A stretch of 64,000 nucleotides of DNA from Setophaga petechia (GCA_024362935.1 JANCRA010000003.1:1237501-1301500), one strand, 5' to 3'; positions 45,658-59,878 are shown, counted from the first letter of the stretch. Notes: generated from the sequence alone by a model not told the origin. Numbers and translations are program-made.

Positions 45658-48423
45658 CACTGCACAAAGACCATTTCTCCCACCAGACACTTGAGGCCCT
45701 GTGCCAGCCCCTGCCCTTGAGAACTGAGCACAACTGGAAACCAAGCTAAAGATTAAAATCCCATTAGAGTCTAACACAAGGCAGAGGATAAACCCCAACC
45801 TCCAGCCCTACACAGTAGCAGCCCTTATACAAATCCAGTCCTGTGCAACCACCACAGACATTTCCTCTGCAATGGATTCACTGTGTTCTCCTAATCCAGA
45901 ACTGGCCTCTTTAGCAGCTGGCAGTAAAAAGAAAGTGCCAAGTCATCTATTTCCACATTTGGGGATGATGAAAAGCACTTGAAAATGCTCAGCACTTCTG
46001 CAATAATTATAACAAGCACTGTACTTGTTTTGGGAAAGTATAATGTATTCTGGGGAGCAGAATCACATCAAAGAGGAAGCTTTCAGACACTTCAAGGAGC
46101 AGAATATGAAGACATATATAGAGAGATATAATTATCACCACGGTCACAAGTCCCTCTTAGGCAAGGATCACAGGAAGGAGAAGCAGATAAGTGAAGCATT
46201 GTGGACACAGAGCTAAGGCTGTAGGCTGATGTAACATCAGCTCTCTCTACCTGGCTATGGCACAAGCTGGGCTGCAGCACTGCCTGTGCAAGATTTTCCA
46301 TGATTTGCAAGATTTTGCAAGATCTTCCTACCTGAGGATGGGGTGTGACTATTCAAAACCCCCACTCTTTTTCTAGGAACAGTGCCCCACAGGCATCTGA
46401 GTACCCCACAGGGCCCAGAGCTCGTCAGCAGCTCCAATACAACTTTAATCACATCCTTTTCAAAGGTGAAAATCCCTGTTCCCTACTGCCCAGCCTCCTT
46501 GCTTCACCTGCTTGGGTGTCTGTGTATGTCTGTCTGTCTGTCTGACAGATGCCTCTCCCAGCAGCTGATGGGTGTCAGGACATGTGAGATAAAAATCCAT
46601 GTCTGCAATTTTGTCTCAAGCCCCAGGCTGGCCCACTGCAAATGAAAGTTTGGCCAAGTCTTCATTGTTTAGCTGTCAACCAAACTGGGGACTTGCTTTA
46701 ATCAGCATCAACAACTGCTCAGAAATCTCATGTGGGACATGCAGCATGATGCACATGTGGAATTGCATGAAAAATTACTTTTCTTTCAGTTCTGGCAGAA
46801 TCTAAGAAATAGGTGGATGTGGCCTCATTTGAATGAAAGAGGAAGAAAAATTCTGGTGCACCCAAAAAAAAAAAAAAAAGAAAGAAAAAAGTGACACAAA
46901 ACCAAAATCCACTTGAAAACCTTCCTTGATTTTTTCTTTTTGTCACTGCTGGACATGCTGGAGTCCCCCTGGCTCTGTCTCAAATAGAAACAAGCAAATC
47001 CAGAACAGCAAAGCCTGGCTCTTCAGGATTTCCCACTCCACACTGGCCTCTTGCATCAGTTCTCTGAATTTCAGTACTAAATAACAGAATTAGTTAGTAT
47101 TCACATGAAAATTAGCCAGCATTGTAATGGAATTTACAGGATCTTAATACTAATAATTAACTGCTACTCCAGTTTGAATATTTGTGAATTCAGATCACCC
47201 CAAGATCTGTAAAATTTGCTTCAAATGGAGCAAGGGGTTCAAGAGTTACTAAGAAAAACCAGACCCTCACCAACACAGTATCAAATGCCTCCCAAGAAAT
47301 CATGCTAATATACAGCAAGGGAAGAAATTCTTACATTTTTCATGCACCTGAGGCCAGGCTCTATTGAGAACATGGTGAAGTTTCTCAGATGCATTTTCTC
47401 TGTAACATTTCCTACAGCAACCTGGTATTTTCAGGAAAGAAGATTAAGAACTGAGGTCATTTGCTGAACACCAAGGCTGGCAGCTTTGTCTTGTTAGTCA
47501 GCCACAGAAATCCTTTGCCTGGCAGGGTGCAAGCACAGGAGTGCCAAAAATGTTCAGCAAAGATGGGGCAGTGTGAACTTACCTGAACAAGAGGAAGGGG
47601 AAAGTGAGCACAGAACAGCTCCTGGCACATTTCCATAAACAAAGAGCTCAACCCCAGACCCTTCCCCCAGATGCTCAAGGGGCTTCTTTAGGATTTTAAC
47701 TCCTTTTTTTGCCATCAAACCTTGGCTGTAGAGAGGTTGAGATGATGATGGCACCATCCCAGGCTGAGTGCAGCAAAGACACACATCCCTCCCTCCTGCC
47801 TGCCCAGCAGCTCTGCTGTTCCCAAAGAATTTATGGTGACCAGCTCCAGGATGAATCACACCTCCCACCCTCACCTAATGGCTCTCCTTAGGGCAGGAAG
47901 GTAAATCCTGCTCCCCACACTGCTGCCAGCACTCTTATTAAACTCTGCAACTTTCATGTTTCCAGAAGGCTGAAATTCTGCTCCAAGGTGCTTGTGAGAC
48001 CCCCTTGACTTGCACAGTGAGGTGAATTTTGCACTGTGATTATTACTGGGAAAGGTCTCTCCATGCCCCTGCTCCTGCTTTTACTTCCAGAGCAATCCTG
48101 GTTTTGCCTCCAGTCACCCAAACTCCACCCCCCCCCACAGCTCACAGTGTTTAAAATTGCAAGTTTGGAAAGCTGAAAGAAACGAAGAGAATATTTGTGG
48201 TGCCTTCCCTCCACCCCCTCTTTCTGTGTTTGTTTTCTGCCGTTTGAGGGAGTTCAATCAGCACAAGGCACCCAGAGCCTGTGTGTAGTGAAGTGGGAGC
48301 ACAAAGCTCAGTTCCTGCAGCCTGACTCACAGGGTTTCAGTGCCACAGACTGATAATGCACCAAAAGTCATCTCAGGAGTTTTAATTTTGGGTTCTGTTG
48401 CAACAGGACATGAAATAAAATTA
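45658..48423. other. Non-coding stretch with small simple repeats
   Basis: A TGTC/TCTG tetranucleotide run lies at 46518-46543 and an A16 run with A-rich extension at 46864-46890. No exon or transposon is recognised. Confidence 0.5.
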
Positions 48424-48719
48424 TGTGGACACTGGAACTCCAAGGTAAGAAGAAGGGGAATTTATTTCCTGACTCCAATATTTATAGACTTTCCAAAGTG
48501 ACAGTGGATTGGAGGATGATGACACTGCCACCTCTCCAATGACACTGCACAAAGTAACAGCCCATCAAATTTCTCCTCCTCCAGAAAAGAATGCAAAAAC
48601 AATAATTATTTACATAAAAGTGCATGAGCAACTCCTTTACAAGAATATAAACATCAGAAGGCTTAGAAGAACTTAGAAGAACAAGGGAGACAGGGTTTTT
48701 TTCCACAAGAACCTTCTCA
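48424..48719 (-). mobile_element. Endogenous-retrovirus solo LTR
   Basis: Plus-strand ends are TGTGGACACTGG at 48424 and AACCTTCTCA at 48719, giving TG...CA. In minus orientation it has a TATAAATA box (about 48484-48477), an AATAAA signal (48466-48461) and a GTGTCCACA 3' end, a compact promoter/polyadenylation layout typical of retroviral LTRs. Flanking bases (AATTA left, CAATG right) are not a clear target duplication. Confidence 0.78.
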
Positions 48720-51700
48720 CAATGAGAACCATCCCTTTAAGCCCAGACGCTGAGTTCAGGGTCTCCCTGAGTGCCCTATGTACCAAATCCATTAAAATTT
48801 ACCTGGGCACAGCACTGCCCATTCCATGCTCTGCCATCCAAGAGCCTCTCAATGCTTCAGCATCAAACAAGGGCACTGCAGAGCCTGGCCTGGCTGCTGC
48901 CACATGCACCATGCCATTCCCTTCCCTCTCTGCCTTCCCATAAAGCAGGATCCATCCTGTTCATGTTTTTCCCTACCAAGTCATGGGAAAATATCTCTAG
49001 ATAAAAGCCAAACTCTCTTTTATCAGCTTGATGCAAAATACCTCTTGCCCTACCCAGAACACTCCCAGAGAACAATTTCTCCTGTCTTTCCTTCACACGT
49101 TTGAAAGCTCAGGTGTTCCTCAGTGCTGACTCACCAGGACTTGAAAACCCTGAACTCTTGAACCCTTTGATACTCCTGGACACTGATGCCAAAAAAATGA
49201 GCCTGATGCTTCCTTCCACAGCATTTCCACCACATGGCTGATGTGGGGTACTCAGAAAATTTTTTTGCTGCACAGATTTGCCCAATTAACCTAATGGGAA
49301 GTGTCTGTAAGGGGGAGACATGGAAAAGGAAGAAAAGTTTATGCAGTTCCTCATTTGTAATGTCAGAAAGACAGAATTTGCTTCATGGCACATCCTCAGA
49401 ACATTTCAGAAGGAAAGTGAGTCACTGAAGGAGCAGAGGCCAGTTTTGATAGATGGTGTGTCCACAGCAGTGAAACAGCCACAATGATCAGCACTGCCAT
49501 GGCATTCCTGAGATAAACAAGGACCTCATCAGAGGAGAAGAGAAATGACCACTGTGACAGCAAGCCAGCTCTTCCAGGAGGAAAAATGCATCAAGAATTT
49601 TCACTTCCTCACCTCAGTCATCCATCAATAAATAAGTCTTCTAATTGGGAAGCAGCAGAAGCAACTGCCTTTGACCTGATGCCATAAATGGGCTTTCAAA
49701 TCAACCAAGCAACAATATTCCCTTCCAAAGCAGAAAATTCCTCAGCATTTCTCTGCCACATACTTTGTAATGGCTTAGTCATCAAAGCACACAGACCTTG
49801 GGTGAAGCCAGGTGCCTCATGAGCATCTCAGCTGCAGCTGGGCACTGACAGAAGGAGCTGCTCACTGGCAGTGCCACTTTTGGGCCTGTCAGCAGCAGAG
49901 ACACTGTCCCTCTGTGGAACCACCAGCCTCCCCCAACCTTCCCCCCAATGCCAGTGAGATCCAAGGAGCACATTTCTCATCAAGACACAGATCTGGAACC
50001 AGTCCAGCCCAGCTGGAGCATCTGCTCTGTATTTGCATCACTTCACAGGATCTTTCCACTGGTTTCTTTGCTGCAGAGATGAGAGCAATTAAAAAAACCT
50101 CAAGCTCATGTCTGCTGTTCTCCCTGTCTTATCTCGGCTCTCTGATTGTCATTGAAATAACCACAACAAAAATTGGAACAGAGACCCAAAATCTGCTCTC
50201 AGTGAAATCATCTGCAGGCTCAGAATAAACTATGGGCTTAAGAGCTTTGCTGTACCAAGCCCTAAATAATAGAAGTGGGAAGGGAACAGAGCCCACAGCT
50301 CCCACAGCACTGGGAGAAGCTAAGGGAGACTTTACATGAACAGAGAAAAGACAGAGAATCCAAATGTAACCACCTCGACACATTCTTAATCAAATCACAA
50401 AAACCACTGCAGAGCAGGACAATGCTGAGCAAAACAGGGAAGAACATGAGATGAGGAGTGCTGGGAGCACAGCACACCAGCCCTGCCAGGAGGATTCACC
50501 TGAGCATCTAAAAGCAGCCTGCAGGAGAAGCAAGGACAGAACGAGTGAGAGAAGCCAGATGTTTTCTAGTCTCAGGTCACAGTCCTTGCTTATATGTTCA
50601 TCAATGGTGGAGGGGAAAAAGAGAACAAGTTGCTCATTTTAGTCTCCCTTTTTGGCCATATCCTGGATGACAAAGTCACAAGCTAAAAAAAATGAGGACA
50701 CCTACATTCTAGCTCTCAAAGAAAGGCAGAACTGCAGCATTGCTGTTCCTGCCTTCATCTTTCGAGAACTTCCAAGATATTTTCACCCCACACAAGTCCT
50801 GCTTCCTTATCCAGCACTGGCCAGCAGCTGCTTCCCTCCTTTGATGGAATGCACATCATCCTTGAGAGTCCTGGGGCACCTCAGATTTGAGGATTGTTCA
50901 TCCACATCCCACATTACTGAGGTGAAGCCCATCAGCCACATGGGACTGGCCTCACAAAGGTGACTCCAAGATCCAAAGCAGAGGAGGTTTTCCATGGATT
51001 AAACTACAAGAGGGCCTTCAGGCAGGCAGGTTGGAACCATCTAGCAAGGAATTTTATAAGGGACAGGGACTTCAGAGGTGTCTTCAAGGTCTTCAAAGCT
51101 TCAAGGACTTTGGCATCCATTAGGATGAAACCACACAGGGAAGTCATGGGATGGGAAAGCAAATCCTCCTGAAGCATCAACATCTGTGAGGGACATCTCT
51201 ACCAGACCCTGTGGAATGACTTTGCTGTGGACCAGAAGTCAGGTGGTGGGTTCAGGCTACAGCTCTTCCAAACATGAACACTTGCTGCAGGGTTTTCAAG
51301 GTAGCACTGGGACAGAATTTCAATAGGGACTCACAGCCAGCCATTCCTAGCAGGAATTTGCCAGGCTCCAACATCAAAAGAACAATGAAGACAGGTGGCT
51401 CCTGTCTCTGAGGACACCTCACTGAGCCAACTCTGACATCACCAGGGCAAGGCTGCTGTGGACAAACTATCCCAGCATTTCTAACAAAAACACCTCAGGG
51501 AACGGGCACAGGGCTCAGTTCGTCCAAACACATGAGAACAAGGAAAAATGGAAACAAATTTCAAAGGAGAACACACCATAACCTTAAAAAAAAACCCCAA
51601 ATCCTGTGAAATTTCCTCCCAGTCTGTCCAAAATACTTTACAACAGTTCCTCAGTGAGGCCCTTGCAGCCATAAATCCAGCAGACACAAAGCCCTGAGCA

Positions 51701-54700
51701 GAGAGGCTGCAGGAACAAGGATGCACAATGGATGCAATGCAACCTCAGCTGCACTGTATGGAAGCAAACAGAGCTCAGCTTTATTCCAGGTACAGAGAGG
51801 GTTATAGTGTTATTTTCCTTTTCCTTAGCAATGTGGGGTGTGTGTTAAAGGGCTCCTGTTATGGTAAGAGCTGTGCACGTCGCAGGGGACACCAGCACAA
51901 AGGCAAGAGGCCAAGTGACAGCTTTGGAGCCAGGAGATGAGAGAGATGACTTCAGCCTTTCCTGTGAATACAAGCTGGAGCTAATTAACTGAGGAAGGAG
52001 TGTGGGCCAGGGCACAAAGCTGGCCAAGCTGCCCTTGGGCTCTCTTGCTGGCTGGCCTGTGCAGGGGAGGCAAATCCTTTGCTTTGTCCTTGTGCCTCCC
52101 TGCCCCTTCCCACGAGGGACAGAGGCTGAGGAGCTCCCTTGCTTTTCCACAGGAAGCACTGAAGTCATGTCCCCAGCCTCTGTAAGAGCAAAGAAATAAT
52201 TAAGTAAGATAATAAAGCATCAAGCCCTAAATATAGAGAAAACCTCACCAGGAAAGCACCTTCTCCAGCCCCATCATTTAAACATCCACAGCAGCAGAGT
52301 GTGGTTATGGAGCACTTAAAAGACCAAACACCCTGGTGGGCTGAGATCAGGATGAGAAACCTCATCTCCACAGGTAATTTTTCACTAAGTTATAAAGCAG
52401 GCAGAACTGCGACTTTGAATGAAAGAGCCAGCTCAGCTTCCACTGGAGCTCCAGTGCTGCTGTGCCAGCATAAATTTTAATAAAATACCAATATAAATTT
52501 AGTCTTTTTACCCCTTGAAATGTTGCTCTATATAGAATGAGACTCACGGGCCTTTAAATAACAGTCTATTCAAGCATCACAATGAGCTCTTTTGCCCACG
52601 TAAGTAGATACTTTATTCCAGCAACTTGACAACGATTCAGAGAGCTGCCTTGCCCTGCTCTGAGCCATAAAGCCACTCCACATCTCCACAAATTGATTTG
52701 TAAGGTATGCTACTGCTACAATCTCTTCTTTGGCCTGTTGGTCTGTGCCCTTTCCACCAAGGCACTCACAGAATCAAAGAGCACATTTCTATTCTAAGGG
52801 AACCTCTCTGACACAGCACAGATTTGAGAGAGATGTGTATATTCCTTCATATTCAACGTGTGTGCCCAGTGAATTCAGCTCCAGAGCAGAGCCAAAGGCT
52901 CCACAATGGTCCTTCACTGCTTGCTGCAGCTGCAAGCAAGGTCTGTGCAACAGAGATGCATCTTTATAAGCCTATTTAATTTTAATACCTTTAAATTATG
53001 GCACTGGTTTTACAGCTGAGGTAGGAACTGCCATTACCATTTGTAAGACATTTATTTCTAACCTGCTCCAAAAGGCTGCTTTCCCCATGAATTTCCACTG
53101 CATGTCTTTACAACCCATGTAGAGCTTGGCTTGCAAAGCCAACCATAAATCAGTCACAGCAAACCAGACATGAGATACCCTTTTACATGAACACATCACC
53201 CTCTGAGTGCTGCACCTCAAAGAGGCAGAGCCTAGAAAACCCAGAGCTGCCTTATTTACAGCTCCTAGGAGAGAGACAGTATTTCAAAATTCAAATTCTG
53301 GGTGGTTAAAGGAAAGAAACAGCAGTTTCCAAACAGAAGCATCAGCTGGTTTTGCTTCCTGCTGACATTAATTCATCTGTGGGGTTTGCATGTTATGTGA
53401 GGCAGTAAAATGATGCTGTACGACACAAGACAAGCTGGCGTCACCCCCATGGGGAATGTGCTGAAAATACAGAGTAAAGGAAAAGGGGAGAGAGCATCAC
53501 TGAGCAGAACATGGATAACCTCTCCCCCTCAGATCAGGCACACCAGTGATCTCCCCTCAGAATGGGAAAGAGGGATGTGTTACATAAAGGTGCAGGATTT
53601 TTATATCCTGTCTCGTTTTTCTCAGCATCCCCTGGGCTCCTCACAGTACCAGCACTGACTGTAAGGGAAGCAGAGAAAAAGCTTCTCCTGATTTTACCCC
53701 AAACGTGGCAGGGGATGGAAATGATGTAAAGGCAAACAACACCATAAAGGAAAGTCCTCAGACAGAAACCCAAAACTACTCAATGCTACAAGCAGGGCCC
53801 TCCAGCAGGAAAAGGGACAGGGCCTCCAGGTCAGAAAGGCCACCTGGATCAACCACAGCTCAGGGCAGACAAGGAACAGCTGTCCTGAACACCCCTGTGC
53901 CAGAAGGCAGCCCTGGCACCTCCCCTTGCTGAGAAGAGCAGATTGTTTCCAGGACAGAGCTGGCTTTTGTGCCGACATCACAAACCCACTTCAGAGGCCC
54001 GAAGTGGAACAGCCTGTTCTCCTGTGCACGGATTTTCACAGCCCTGCAGCCTCAGGAGCTGCCAGGCTGTGCTGTGATGGATGGCCTGGTGTCCAACACG
54101 GCCCCTCTGGGGGACAGCCACGCTGTTTGCACCAGGACAGCTGCAAACCTGGACAGGGGATGATGCAAGGAGGAGTGGCTGTGCCTCCTGCCCACTTCCA
54201 CCTTGTGCCTGGTGCCACAAAGGCAGGAGCACTCAAATATCCCTTCTGAGCCTTTATGGCTCTGAAATGAAGAGTCCTCCAAGCAGCTGAATCAGCTCCA
54301 TGGATTTTAGGGAACACTGCTGATGTGTGGAAGCAGTAATCACTGCCCTCAATGTGTTTCTGCTCCCACATACGTGAAATAACCAAAACATGCACAGAAA
54401 CTGTGTCAGTTACCCTCTCTGGTCGAAGACATATCCCACACTTGGCTCAGCCACAAAGAATATCCTCAATCTCCTCTCAGCCAAAGGCATTGGACTGACC
54501 TTGACAGAACACAGAAATGGATACTGACTGGCCCAAAGTGTTTAAATTTTACTCTGCAGCAGCTGGGATGTGATTCTCACGTGCTGAACCAGAAACAGAC
54601 TGCAGCATTTGCTGAAGACAAGCCTTGCCAAAGGCTGCCAGGCTGGGAGGGACACTCCATCCCCTCCAGGTCACTTTTTGTGCTTTACCACAACAAAACA

Positions 54701-54904
54701 ATTCTTGGAAAGATTTCTCACAATTTCAGGCCCAGTGTGGGCATCAAACTTATTCTTTTTAACTCACAGAATGTGTCAGAGCATCACAACTTTATGATGA
54801 AGCTTCTGCCTTCCTCTCTGGGCCCTCCAAGCTGTCCAGATGATGGAGTGTGGCAATGACAGGGTAACTGAGGCTGGAGTGACCTCCATGTGACTGTCCA
54901 ACCT
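48720..54904. other. Longest repeat-poor stretch of the window, no gene recognised
   Basis: Over 6 kb without a CR1, LTR or exon I can name. Composition is even, with scattered short open frames on both strands. CpG is slightly raised around 53990-54130, but there is no promoter-like order or protein similarity. Confidence 0.45.
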
Positions 54905-55015
54905 GCTCAGGCCAGGGCCCCACATCACAGGTAGGTCAGGACCTCACCCAGTTGAGTTTTTAATGTCCCCAATGATGGAGTCTCCTCGACTCCAGGGATC
55001 CCCACTTCAGCACTT
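54905..55015 (-). mobile_element. Old CR1 fragment (tentative)
   Basis: CAGTTGAGTTTTTAATGTCC followed by CCAATGATGGAGTCTCCTCG resembles the reverse complement of the central 3' region of older CR1 subfamilies (GAGTTTTGAATATCTCC, AAGGATGGAGACTCC). The termini are missing and divergence is high. Confidence 0.5.
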
Positions 55016-56185
55016 ACCTGCTCTCATGGTGGATTCCACTCACCCTGACATCCTAAATTCCTAAAAATGACAGGTCTTGAGCTCCAGCAGCACAGCCCTA
55101 GCACCATGGCACTGCTCATTCCCTTTGGTCAGAATTTCTTCCTTGACCTGTAAGATGTCCCTCATTTGTCAGTTCAGATGCAGCATTCCCACAGGAATGC
55201 CATCCCTCCTATGAACTGCCACCACCTCCTGGCATCTGTCAGCTGGAAAATTCCCAGCTGTGTGTTTTATGTGATAAATCCACTGCTCCCACCAGAGATC
55301 TGCCCTGCCTCAGCTGGCTGCCCTTCACACTGCACTGCTGCTGCCCAGGACATATTGATAAAAATGCATGTCTGATACAGGCTGGGAAAGGAGGGAAAGT
55401 TGTAGCACTCAGTCAACAACATGGACACCTTCCAGCAGCAAAGCAGGGCCTTCAAACAGTGATGGATCACAAGCAAGAAGAGCCAGCTTCTGATTGCTCT
55501 TGCACTAAGGAAACATTACCAATAAAAATACAAAGAAAAATAAAGGTAATAATTTGAACTTGGCTTAAGCTGTGTGTCTTATATGGACATGCAAGAAAAA
55601 AAAAAGGAAAACACATCCAGGTAATTTGAGATTGCACATATATAAACTAGGGCTGAAAGAAGAGGTCAAGTTTTAACTTTTTTTGCCACTTCAAAGCAGA
55701 GTGTGACCACTATAGCAGCTCATCTAAAGCACATTCCTGAGTTTCACAGTGAAGTTCACTGTACCCTCACAGTCACTGTGGGACCAGGCACAAAGAAAAC
55801 AGAGGGACTCAGAGTTAAGGCTGCCAATCCAAACCACGACAGGAGCTGTAATCCTGTGTCTGATGAGTTTTCCAAACACAACCATAAACCCAAAATCCAA
55901 AACTGAAGTACTTAATTCTCAAGATCAGCTGAAGAACTCTGAAGCATTGAGGTGGTCTAGGAAGAAGAAGCCCACCAAGAGCACAACCATTTCTAAATCC
56001 CCTTGGGCTGACTCCAAGTACTTAGGTAAAAAAGAAGCATGGACAGATGCCAACCTCCCCCACAGGCAGAACTCTGCTATTTGGGCAAAACTATCCCACA
56101 ACATCCAGAACTGACAGAGGTGAAGGATGCACTGCTTTGCTGGCAGGGAACTTTCAAACAGAATCATTAAGATCCATCTCAGTCA
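55016..56185. other. Non-coding stretch, nothing recognised
   Basis: No exon or transposon is supported; A-rich run near 55592-55606. Confidence 0.5.
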
Positions 56186-56189
56186 TCCC

Positions 56190-56352
56190 TGGCAGTGGAT
56201 GTCCCATCCCTGGAGTGTCCAAGGCCAGGCTGGATGGGGCTTGGAGCACCCTGGGATGGTGGGAGGTGTCCCTGCCCATGACAGGGGGGTGGCGTCAGAT
56301 GGGCTTTAAGGTCCCTTCCAGACCAAACCATTCCATGCTGATTATTCTCTGA
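56190..56352 (+). mobile_element. CR1 3'-end fragment
   Basis: CCCATCCCTGGAGTGTCCAA, GGCCAGGCTGGATGGGGCTT, GGAGCACCCTGGGATGGTGG, GGTGTCCCTGCCCATGACAG and TTTAAGGTCCCTTCCAGACC match the CR1 terminus. Confidence 0.93.
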
Positions 56353-57228
56353 TTTCACTCTGCAGAGTTGGACACTGCCCTGCTCAAAGGGGGTAAATGG
56401 GACTCAACAAGTGACAAGTTGGGGTGCAAGAGCATTCATCAGTCTGCAACTTTAGCTGCTCCTCCTGCCTGGAGGGCAGACACATCTGCAATCTCTGTCT
56501 GACACTTCTTATGCAAGGTGCTGGCCCTTGTGCTCCTTCCTCCTCAAAGCAGATGTTAGAAAGGGCTAAAAGTTGGTTCTGGCCTCAAGTTGAGATGCTC
56601 TGATTTGCTCTAGAAAAACCCCAAGAGCAGAGCTGGACTTGAGTAGCCCCTGCAAGAAATTTTATCAGAAACTGAGCTGGTCCAGAAGAGCATCAGGTCT
56701 GCAGGACACAAGAATGACTCCTGAGCATGGAATGGTCCTGAAGTCACCTCAGACATTTTGGAGTGCACCAGAACCCTTCAGTCCATTAAAACCAGCACCT
56801 CTCACTCTCCACAGGCAGCAGCATTGGGCCCTTGATCATACAACAAAAGTGATCTCAAGCAAAATGGGACGTGCATCTGGTTTCTTATGAATTAAAAGCA
56901 GGAAGCTACAAATCACATTTTAGAGCAGCAGGAGCAGAGCAAAGCCTGCTGAATGCATCCCTGGGAAACACTGGTACCCTCTGCAAAATTAGCCATGCTT
57001 CAGCAATGCATTTAGTGGAATTATCTGAGAATCAAAATTACTCAATGTTCCATGGAGATCCTGGATTATTGTGCTGTGGTGTTGTGTCAACAAGACAGAG
57101 AAATAAAGTATGAGAAAAAAATACCCTTGTTAGAGTAAAAGGAGGATTGTGCTCTCACCTGTCCCATTACTACAGCTCAAGTAATCAAACATGGATATAA
57201 TTTTGCTGTTCCTGTGTCTGATCTGGCT
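56353..57228. other. Non-coding stretch, nothing recognised
   Basis: No exon, RNA gene or transposon is supported. Confidence 0.5.
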
Positions 57229-57850
57229 GTTGTCTCTGCTCGGACACGTGCAGGACGGTTTGGGGCAGCCGCGGTTCAAAGGACGAGTCTGAACTCTTCA
57301 ACATTTCGGTCTGCAGATTGTTTATTATTTCTTATCTTACAAAGTTTTCCTCTCTGCCAGCTGAGATCTGACCAGCAAGGCAGCCAAGGGCACTCTCACC
57401 ACCCACGGGGCGGTCGTGTCTTTTTATAATAAAAACTCCATACATCATATTTACCTTTTATCCCCAATACCTTTCACCCTTGTTAACAAGTGCACCTTCA
57501 CCACAAACCAATCCCCAAGTGCCAGCATCACCACAGAAGACGGAGGCCAAGAAGAAGAAGGAGAAAGGCTGGACACACCCAGTTCCCTCCATCTTGCCTC
57601 CTGAACCCCCATACCAAAAACCCTAAAATTTACTTTTCCACCCTGTGATAACTTCATTAATATTCCACTTAAACTGTTGTGGCTTGCTGATCTTCATAGA
57701 AGGTTGGTAACTTGCTCCATGGGTCATAATCAAACCCACACGGGCATCTTGGGCTCTGTGCCAGGGTCTCTGAGACCTTGGCAAGGGTCTTGGCTGCTCA
57801 TGACAGCCAGAGGGATGTCCTGGGTCCTGACATTCCTTAAAATGAAACAG
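57229..57850 (-). mobile_element. CpG-rich, probably young endogenous-retrovirus LTR
   Basis: In minus orientation it has a TTTTATTATAAAAAG TATA region (about 57436-57420) and AATAAACAATC polyadenylation signal (about 57333-57323), then a CpG-dense tail to about 57229. About ten CpGs survive in 57240-57420, far above the local background, suggesting limited decay since insertion. It shares the GAAGAAGAAGGAGAAAGGC, TTTTCCACCCTGTGATA and later blocks with 38117-38690. The 5' boundary could be as early as 57656 or extend to 57850. No target duplication identified. Confidence 0.75.
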
Positions 57851-59878
57851 TTCAGCACTGAACAAAGAATGGCTTCTGCTCCAACCCAATGTGACAAATC
57901 CAGTGATGCACACACCAGGCAATCTACTTCATTACTGTTTCAATAAAAATGATTTCATGGGTTCTTTTTTTTCTTCCTCCCCTGAGACACCAGCATACTG
58001 GTGATTACTTAGGATTATAGCAGTGCTTATTCCATTAAGCAATCCAATTCACCAGGCATTGCTGATTTAGACGTGCAGCTCCACAAAAGGCTTGGTACTG
58101 CTCTGTGTTTCCTAGGAAATGCGAGGCCCAGAGAATTGGAGGCAGAGACTGGGAAGCTCCCATCACCTGGAATGCCTACACGGCCTGAGGACTGAGATCC
58201 TGGGAGCAATTCTCTGCTGGCATTGGGAGGAAAAATCTGCCAAAGTCCATGGAATGGAGCAAGGGGAAATTGTTTTCAACCTGTGCTATTGCCATCCAAC
58301 AGAACAGCAGCACAGCAGGTCTGAAGAAAGCAGGAAGAAAATTGTCCCTGAAATAAAAGCCAGGACATGAGGGTGTGTTTGTCACCACTGTTCACTGCTG
58401 CTCAGATCCTCTTCCCAGTTTTCAAATGTTCAACACCAAACCAAACTCAGTGGAAGAAGTCTTCTTGGATCAGCGTTATGTCACAATCCAAGTCAGCTCC
58501 TTCTGAAGAGAACCACACAGTTCCCACTAGAAGGTAAAGCAGAGCAATGCTTTTATACCATCTTTTATTTCATTTAATCACAAGACAAGAACAGCTTCTC
58601 CAAATGTGCTTTTTCTAGAAAATGTGCCTGTTTTTTACCAGCCAGGGCAAATCACAGCGCTTTGTGCTGACCTCAGTATCTCTTCCACAGCCTACAGGAG
58701 ATTATCTGCTCCAGCAGTTAAAGAATCTTCCTAAAGACAGAAAAACTTCGTCTTTGATAAACAAAAACTCTGTTAGCATTCCAGCCAAAGCATAAGAAGT
58801 TCACTGCAGAAGCTGGATTGATTATGTAAGGCATTGATTCCTGCCTCACACATTTTTTTGCTCTATAATAAAGATGTTTGAGAGCCAGAAATTCAGCAGC
58901 TGCAGTAATAGATGGAAGAGAACATACTATAACTAGCAGACAATCTAATCCCAAATTTGAATTTTTCTTTCTTTCAAAAGCATAATTAAATACTTGGAGC
59001 TGAAATAAATCTATTTAATACACCCTGAATCATTTCATGCTGGTATAAAGCAAAATTCAAGGGACTGAGGAGAGATCAAAACAGAACCTTTGCCTGCATC
59101 AACCAAAATTGACAGCAGCACTATTAAGAAAAGAACCACAGTAAAGCAAAGTAATAGTCTTAATTTACTGCTGAATCTTTCAGTTCTGTTTCCTTCCCTT
59201 GCCTTCCTTGGAAAGCACATGTTTTATTTACGATTAGAGGAACTTATCCCTGAAGGGCACGTCTCACCAAGCTGATCTTTTAGGGGACAAAGTAAATTTA
59301 AGATGAACTTGGTCTGTTTCAAATTGCCAGAATGTTATTTGAGCCCATGAATTTCTATCAGGTTCTCTGAGTCAGTTGCTGTGTCTGGGTTATCGAGGAA
59401 GGAGCAGGCTCTGCTGCTGGGATAAAGAATGGTTTACTTTCACTCAATACTTCCTTTCACCATCAAAGGCTCCTTGCAAACCTAATAACAGACTCCAGAG
59501 AGACAGGAAAAGCTCCTTTTGCTGATAAACTAAGCTGAAGCTCTGCAAAAATAAAAAAAAAAAAAAAGCTGAGCAAAAGGAGTTAAAAATCCATCCACTT
59601 GTCTTTGTCCCATTTCATCCCACACAGGATTTCAGGGACAGATCATTATCAATGGTACCAAACACACTTCAGAACAACAAACAAAAAATAACACAGCACC
59701 ACGCACGCCTCTAACTCCAGCACTCCTCGTTCCTTATTCAGCTGACCTAAAACCCTTTCTAGGTTATCCCAGACTCCTTGGACCTGGACAGCTTAGGAAT
59801 GTCAGCCTTGAATTACCCACCCACACAGAGCACATTCCTGCTCCAGCCCTGGAGATCACACAGGATCCTGCTCCTCAC
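57851..59878. other. Non-coding stretch, nothing firmly recognised
   Basis: A minus-strand 61-codon frame at 59220-59035 contains a hydrophobic segment, but I rejected it as an exon (no in-frame acceptor). AT-rich, repeat-free sequence fills 58720-59030. Confidence 0.4.

Noticed and set aside
59035..59220. Minus-strand 61-codon frame with a membrane-like hydrophobic stretch
   Set aside because: The only good upstream acceptor gives stops in all frames before the ATG, and hydrophobic runs arise easily from AT-rich sequence.
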